Shown here piece after piece: positions 57,886 through 64,000 of a stretch of 64,000 nt of DNA. Made by a program: the position numbers and the translations under genes. The DNA lies in assembly GCA_029783825.1 (NCBI GenBank), contig JAREIK010012209.1:345001-409000 (forward strand). Reading direction: 5' to 3'. The stretch is from Sapria himalayana. Taxonomy: Eukaryota > Streptophyta > Magnoliopsida > Malpighiales > Rafflesiaceae. Within the stretch, counting starts at the first letter, position 1. Every line of letters starts with the position of its first letter. The notes beneath the pieces were generated by a model. The model saw only the letters and a list, made by a program, of their open reading frames with translations. It made no database searches and was not told where the DNA came from.

Positions 57886-57999
57886 CATTATTTTTGAAGG
57901 TTTCCCAAGCCAAGATGAAAAAATACATGCCCTCTACTTTGTTAATACATGTGAACTAATATTATAATTTTCAGGAAAATTTGTTGTTGGCTACAAATA
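57786..57999. repeat. Fold-back: inverted duplication of about 100 bp of Copia RT
   Basis: Arm 57786-57886 (starting tatttgcagctaacaac) and arm 57900-57999 (ending gttgttggctacaaata) are complementary over about 100 bp at roughly 90% identity, with a 13-bp loop (57887-57899). Uninterrupted stems include 'gtagagggcatgtatttttt' and 'aaattataatattagtt'. The left arm is the start of the antisense RT; the right arm is the same RT piece on the other strand. No terminal TSD was seen, so this is better explained as an inverted duplication than as a MITE. Confidence 0.9.
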
Positions 58000-58002
58000 A
58001 AG

Positions 58003-59879
58003 TTGTAGCTATAAGGAATTTGAAGGAGATTTTCTTATTTGGGAAACCTTATTTTTTTTTTAATCAGTATGATCTGAATTTTTAGTAGAAATGATGTATT
58101 CGTGGGAGTAACATCATATCGTGTACTAAATATTCACACTCTTTAAGTAAGAGATGAGGAATAATGGATTTTTATGAAATATCCGAATTCACACTCTTTT
58201 TAGGTTTTTTAAAAAATAAATCATGATAAAAAAAAGGTTATATTCACCCTCACTAATATTTTAATAGTCTCTAGTGAAAACTCTTGTATAATTATTGGGT
58301 ACTAAAGTATCTAAAGAAAATATATTCTATGACTTAAGATGACAATATGCCCCATTCAGAAAAGAAATCAATGATAAAATAAGTATATCTAAAAATTATA
58401 GGAAATATGCTAAATAATTTCACTTTAAGATACAAGATCTAAAAGGATATATATCTAAAAATTAAAGAATATGTATATGCTGAGAAAAGATAGAAGAAGA
58501 TATTTGATTGGAGAGATAAATTATAGTAAAAATTGTATTTTTCTGAAAATATTTTGGAATACTATTTTAAGTATGAGTATCCGAGTCATCTCAATTAAAT
58601 ATTTATTATTCTTTTTAGCAATTCTATCCTGTTAGGATGTGATGACATATAAAATCTAATGTATAATTAAATGATTCATATAATAAGTAGTAAATTAGTT
58701 TAATATATATTTTAACGTATTGGCACTTTTTAATTTTTTTATATTTTTATCGATTTGAGTTTTTATTAATTTACGAAAAATTTTAAATTAAAAAAATTTG
58801 TAATCTATCATAAAAAAATATATTCATATATATCTTGAATAGTTATCAATAAAAATGATGAAATATTTAAATTATTTTTCAATAATATTTCTATTAGTCT
58901 CCCATATATTTGAGTGTATTAGATCAAATATATCTCTATATAAGCTAGACTAGTGTTAAGATATGAAACTCTAATAAGTTTTCCTAAACAACATATCTCA
59001 TACTTTAGGATTGAAATACCTTTAAGACTAGAGTAAAATATTATCAACTTGATAATTGATGAGTGATCAAAATGATAATATATAGATAATGAGTCTAAAA
59101 CACTTAAATATCTATAAGAAGATCTTATCATTGAAAAGATAACATATAATTCATCGTGTTAATCCCAAATAAAGTTTCAGAGTCTCCCAATCATGTAAAT
59201 ACACTTTATTAAAATTAAGATAAAATTTGAGTTAAGTTGCCAGGAAAGACAACTCACAGAAGGTAAACTAACAGGACTAAGAAATAAGAATAATACATTA
59301 AAAAAAAATAAAAATTTAAGTCGAATAGTATCATATCTTATAATTTTTGATTATTTATCATTGAATATCATACATATTTTTAGAATAAGTAAAGAACATA
59401 GTAAATAAAATATAATTTTTTATAATAAAAATATTCATTTTTATGTCAATAATTCAGATGTTTGAAGTGTGAGTACGAGGTAAATAATTGGTAATATCTA
59501 AAAGAAGATAATAATCTACTGGCTACTGTTGTCTTATACATAAATTTTGTATATTACTTTCTAATATCATCGTGGATGAACTTTGTGATGATAGATGATT
59601 TTGGTAGTCAATTTATTTCTTTTACTATTGCGTAAAGTTCTCATTATTTTCTTTAAAAATAATATCAAATAATTATTTTTGATGTGAGTATGTGACATAT
59701 CCTTCTATAGTGAGTACAATTAATTGAGGGTCTCTCATATTTCTCTCTATTGTAATAATCCATACCAATTCCTCAAAAAATAGTTATTTTAAAATCTAAT
59801 TTATAATAAATTGGTTTAGTGTTTTTTTTTTTTTGAAAAATTGTCAATAAACCTAGTTAGGGTTTTTGCCACAAGGATT
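58003..59879. other. Copia linker/LTR debris, no readable gene
   Basis: 58600-58800 ('taatgtataattaaatgatt', 'tttaacgtattggca', 'tttatattttt') is the reverse-strand counterpart of LTR-like sequence at 34230-34330 and 36760-36850. The rest, including the minus-strand frame at 58919-59131, carries no recognisable domain. Confidence 0.4.
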
Positions 59880-60140
59880 ATCACACATCACCATGTTGCC
59901 TCCTTGTGCACCATCACACATATCACTATGCATCTTTGCTTAGCTTAGATACACCACTGGACATCTCCATAGTTGAAATGCTTGGCACTTGTGCATGCCT
60001 ATTTTGTGCTCGTGCCCACAAACAATTTTTTTATTCAAATATTTGTAAGAAAATCAAATGCTCTTATATAATATGTGTAAATAAATGGGGAAACTCATAA
60101 GTTGAAAGATCGCATCAAAAATACAAAAGAAATAAAAATT
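59880..60140. repeat. LTR-end motif copy with GTGCAC-rich flank
   Basis: 'ctcttatataatatgtgtaa' followed by 'aaactcataagttgaaag' and 'atcaaaaatacaaaagaaat' (60060-60135) is another copy of the motif seen at 11258, 13550, 14140, 18490, 18920 and 20300. The preceding 'gcctccttgtgcaccatcac' sequence resembles that before the 20300 copy. Confidence 0.55.
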
Positions 60141-60399
60141 AAATACTAAGAAAATGATGACATTTTTAATAAATAACAAAATTGTAATACTATGTTTTTT
60201 TCTTTTGATATTTTTATGTAAGATCAACATGTTATGCTAATGACTTTTAGTGATTCAGTGAGATAAATTATATCTATTTTTGTTCAATTCCAAATGCTTG
60301 ATTGTTATTGATATGCTTATATATTTGTAACTTAATTATTTATTATTTAACTAGCTAAAAATAATGGAATCAAACATTAATGCATTGACTTCTATTTAT

Positions 60400-61360
60400 T
60401 GTGGTATGTTTAATTTAACAAAACATACTAGAGTTTTATATCGGACATATTAGGAGGGTGTTAGTAATAACCTATTTTATTTGATTCATTCAGATGTTAA
60501 AAGACTTTATAGGATAAGTACATATGATTTTAGATATTTTATTATTTTTGTTGATTATTATACTAGATATATTTGGTTATCTATTTATAAAGAATGAATT
60601 CAAATTGTCTTTAGTTTTGTAAAATTTTTTAAAAAGATAAAAACATAGTTTAAATATATTATTAAAATAATAAAAAGAAATAATATTTTAGAATATACTT
60701 TACATTTATGTTTTTTATTTTTTAAGTAGGAAAAGATAATTCACTAGATATTTTGTGTTGATACTTTTATATAGAATAAAGTAGCTGAGAGGAAAGATAC
60801 ATATTTGGTTTAATTGACTAGAATATTTCAACTATATAGATAATTTTTTTTCATCTTCCTATATGTTTTTGGAGAGAGAATATTAATTGCTAACTTTATA
60901 ATCAATCAGATATTTTTTTTTTGTATTATTTAGATTTTATTTTGTATTTACTTATACATTCAAGGGAAATTTTTTTCATCTTTATTTTGAGATTTTTGGA
61001 TACATTTGTTTTATTTAATATTTTTTATAGTAGAAAAAAGATAATTATATATGTCATCAAGTATAAATTTATTAGGGTAACAATATGAGTACAAATATGT
61101 TCTTTGAGGATATGTTGTTTTTAAAAATTATAGTGATAAGATTCTTATCATGTTTAATTATTACCTCTCACCGAGTGATAAATGAGCTTGTTTCAACACA
61201 TGATTCTATTATGGTAGTTGGTCTTATGGGGAGTAAAGGAACATATTTTGATGCCTCATCAGATGACAACCTTGTAAGTTTTTTGGCGATATGAGTCAAG
61301 AGGAGGCTTCTAGTGAGAATATTCGACATGATACAATGTGAGTCTCCATAGTAGAAAATT
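60400..61360 (+). pseudogene. Ty1/Copia integrase relic
   Basis: 'KHTRVLYRTY' near 60420 is the 'GKHHRxSxP' zinc-binding end; 'LIHSDVKRLYRISTYDFRYF' and 'IIFVDYYTRYIWLSIYKE' (60480-60597) are the integrase core with the first catalytic Asp (HSDV) and second Asp (FVDD/FVDY). 'KIIKRNNILEYTL' gives the 'RSDNGxEY' region with loss of the Asp. 'NKVAERKDTYLV' and 'LYVFGERILIANFIINQ' (60780-60905) complete the core. A broken 'FGY' block follows near 60985. Same orientation and family style as 160-620. Stops and lost catalytic residues make it dead. Confidence 0.83.
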
Positions 61361-61479
61361 CAAGTTGGGAGACTTGACAATTCTAATTTAAAAATAATAT
61401 ACTAGATGAATCAAAGATGCATTCTACTTGATATCTGTTGTTAGAGTAAGAAAATACTAATATTTTATATTATTGTAGT

Positions 61480-61819
61480 ATCAAATATAACCATGCCTAG
61501 GCAAAAGCACCTTGCCTCACCGCGTCTCAAGCCCTTCCCCCCTATAAAACATATTATTGCCGGAGTCCCCACAAATCAAGCATTCACAAAGTTTCACCCA
61601 CAATTTATATTATTCTCGAAGTCTCCCTCCCTCTACTCTCGAAACTATAAATAATATGTTTGATATCTTAGAACTCTGTATATTATATTGTTAATATTTA
61701 ATTATTTTATTTTATAATTCTGAATATTTATAATGATGATAAATATTAATTATATTTGATTTTTATGTTCATTATCATTTATTTTATTAATAGATAAAAA
61801 TAATAAATAATATTTAGTA

Positions 61820-61850
<31 letters not shown>

Positions 61851-61950
61851 TATATTAGATAGAGTGTTTTACAAAAAAAAGGTCGTGCCTTAATTGTGCC
61901 TTATGTCTCAAGGTTCTAAAAGATTTTTATATCCTAGTGTGCCATGCATG
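61480..61950 (+). mobile_element. Deleted hAT derivative of the 2199-6442 family
   Basis: The left part 'ccatgcctaggcaaaagcac' and 'cttgcctcaccgcgtctcaag' resembles the GGCAAG/GAGGCG subterminal left end; the right part 61640-61945 parallels 6110-6440 ('tttgatttttatgttc', 'taatagataaaaataataaa', 'ggtcgtgccttaattgtgcc', 'tatgtctcaaggttc'). A (CA)n tract lies at 61828-61850. The transposase is entirely missing, as in an internally deleted non-autonomous copy. Ends and TSD are not defined. Confidence 0.58.
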
Positions 61951-61983
61951 AAATGTGGCATGGGTCAAACCCATGCCACATTT
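61951..61983. repeat. Perfect 15-bp hairpin
   Basis: Arm 61951-61965 (aaatgtggcatgggt) and arm 61969-61983 (acccatgccacattt) are exactly complementary around a 3-bp loop (caa). It sits at the junction just right of the hAT derivative. Confidence 0.95.
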
Positions 61984-64000
61984 AAAATTTCTAGCTATTT
62001 TACAATAGTTGTTTATAGACAACAAGATAACACTTAACAGCCTATCACTATCTTGTCGACTATGATAAATTATAAAAAAAATTAATAATAATCTAAGTTG
62101 CTGGATAAAATCCAATAGCTATTTGGGAGAAATTTGATAGTTATTAGATTTCTAGCCAAAAAATAAAAATAAAAAAATTAAAAAAATATAATTTTCTAAG
62201 GAAAAAAAATTTTATAAATAACATATTAGTATATTTTATTTATCATGGTTTATTTAATATTTATCATATTCTCTTTAATTTTTATTAACTTAAATCATAA
62301 TAATCATTGCCTTGTGTTCAATTTTTTTAATAGAATTTTTTTATTTTCAATTATATTTATAATAGTATCATATTTTTTTTTTGACGAAGTGATTTTGGTT
62401 GATGAGTTGTTAAAAGTGATTATGTTTGTGGAATTGTTGTTCACTACCTACCATGAAGGTACACATTGCATATTTATTTTTTTGAAATTATTTTTTTAGT
62501 TAATTTCTTTTTAAAATTTTAATAAAACTATATAAAATTATATTTAGTAAAATATTTCTTTCTTACTCTTTAAAAACATCGTAAGACTTAAAATTACTTA
62601 CTAGCATATGTTTCTCAATTAGTTTTTTCAGAGGCTCCTAAACTATTTTATCTTATGGACAAATACATTCAATTCACTTATTATAGGATTTCTAGGTTGA
62701 CCAGTAAGAATCAAATAATAAAAAATTATAAAATAAAAAAAATAATTAGTAATTAACTAACATAAAACACTTATGAGTGGTCTCCATAGTGAATGATGTT
62801 TAGAATAGTTATAAAATTATTGCCTTCATATGAGTGATTGTCCACTCTGTTGATTCTAAGTAGAAAGTAGATAAAAAAAATATTAGGGTTATGCCAAATC
62901 CTCCATTATATTATGGCCTTGTCATTTTTGAGTCTGTCAAGAATCTTTAAAAAATATGCGATTCAAAATAAAATTTAGTATGAAATTCTAATAATATTTT
63001 AAATAATGATGTAATGATTAATTTATTTGTTAAAATTATATAAGATATGTTTTTATAAGAGATTTATTATGCTAGATGTATGTGTTATATAATCAACCTT
63101 ATAGTGTAACTAAAAATAAAAATAATTTTTTCCGTATTAAATTATATAAGAAATGTACTAAAATACCTTAAGACATATTGCAAACTATAAAAGTTTGATA
63201 TACTATGTAAGTTAATAGATTTCAAAAAAAAATTCAAACGAATGTCAGATATCATTGAAATTATACATATCTCATGTTTGATTTTTGTATGTCACAAATA
63301 TATGATATTCAATTACGTTAATGTTAAAAATAAAGAATTAATGATTAATCAATCAGATTGTGAAATAAAAATTTAATTTATGATATTCTTTAAAATTTTT
63401 TATGATATGATAAATATGTATTTGCCAGTATATAATTCTATAATATGTATTGTATTTAGGTACATATGCAATATTAATAAACTATTTAATTAATATAGAG
63501 AACATCCAAATTATAGTGTCATAGGCATTTAGATGGAAATAAAGTACTTAAAATATTGATTCTTAATTCCATCTCTTTATATTTTGACTGTTTATATGAA
63601 TTTTTGGATTAAAGTTGACGGCACAAAAAATACTATAAAATATATATCTACTTACATGAACTAACTAAAAGAATTAGAGAGTATGATTGACTAATGTTTA
63701 GATAATTTATTTAAATATTATGATAATAATTATGATAGTTATACTAAGGGACTGTTTGATAACACACTTAAAATCTCCAAATAATTGAAAATTAAAATTT
63801 TCAATGATTTGATATTTTTAGTGCATTTGATAAAAAAATATTGAGAGCAGAAAATTTAAAATTTTAAGTGAAGATTCATTGAAAATTTTAAGTAGGTAGA
63901 GATCTACTTAATGTTGAAGGCTGAAAATGTCCAACAAATTTTTTTTTTTTAAATTACTATTTTGTCATTTTTTTTATTTCTTCTTTGTTTTCTCATTCAT
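61984..64000. other. AT-rich intergenic sequence, nothing recognised
   Basis: Very low GC. Open frames at 61927-62115 and 62245-62499 are short, hydrophobic because of T-richness, and match no family. No terminal repeats, no tandem arrays beyond homopolymers. Confidence 0.5.

Noticed and set aside
57786..57999. Typical MITE or microRNA precursor
   Set aside because: Arms correspond to Copia RT sequence on opposite strands and no TSD is seen; an inverted duplication explains it better. A microRNA role would need small-RNA data.

Overview
This is AT-rich nuclear DNA of a flowering plant. It has a spliced EXO70A1-type gene, plant transposon superfamilies with their target-site duplications (TSDs), long simple repeats and almost no long open frames. 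A non-grass monocot with TE-filled introns would fit, but the species and clade cannot be fixed from the sequence. The only clearly functional host coding sequence is the 3' end of an exocyst subunit gene, EXO70A1: penultimate exon 11491-11744, last exon 21831-21945, with a 10,086-bp intron between them. No upstream exon was recognised in 1-11490.

Layout: 1-2198 holds a tandem duplication of a Copia integrase fragment plus a TCATGAC-rich flank. 2199-6442 is a decayed autonomous hAT element (BED finger, DUF659 and C-terminal relics) with a 30-bp minisatellite near its left end. 7930-10660 is a decayed Copia linker/RT/RNase H interrupted by a hAT MITE. The EXO70A1 intron carries an antisense Copia RT relic, tandem LTR-like blocks and a sense Copia linker/RT/RNase H relic. 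After the last exon (21945) come a probable 3' UTR, a GA tract, an antisense Ty3/gypsy gag-protease relic, a diverged hAT MITE and two copies of a long LTR-like repeat (26280-28990 and 29460-30770). 34715-36361 is a Copia RNase H segment in three tandem copies. 38405-39295 is a composite 29-bp minisatellite.

39841-43996 is a Mutator-like element (MULE) with long terminal inverted repeats. It carries an antisense plant-mobile-domain (PMD) gene whose exons and splice sites can still be read although it is full of stops; a 451-bp hAT MITE sits inside one exon. 44987-50030 is a 5,044-bp hAT element with a perfect 8-bp TSD, inserted into a second 29-bp minisatellite array. About 1.59 kb of its transposase region is tandemly duplicated. 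Further right are a CACTA-like terminus, another MITE with a perfect TSD (52515-53040), an antisense gypsy RNase H/integrase relic, an antisense Copia RT relic with an inverted copy of part of itself (57786-57999), and a sense Copia integrase relic (60400-61360). From 62000 to the end nothing is recognisable.

The window is therefore a nest of dead transposons around one host gene. The most informative signals are structural: insertions dated by TSDs, internal duplications that rearrange transposase genes, a recurrent 29-bp minisatellite, and fold-back sequences. I found no convincing undescribed enzyme system; the PMD-bearing MULE and the internally duplicated hAT are the best candidates for a closer look.
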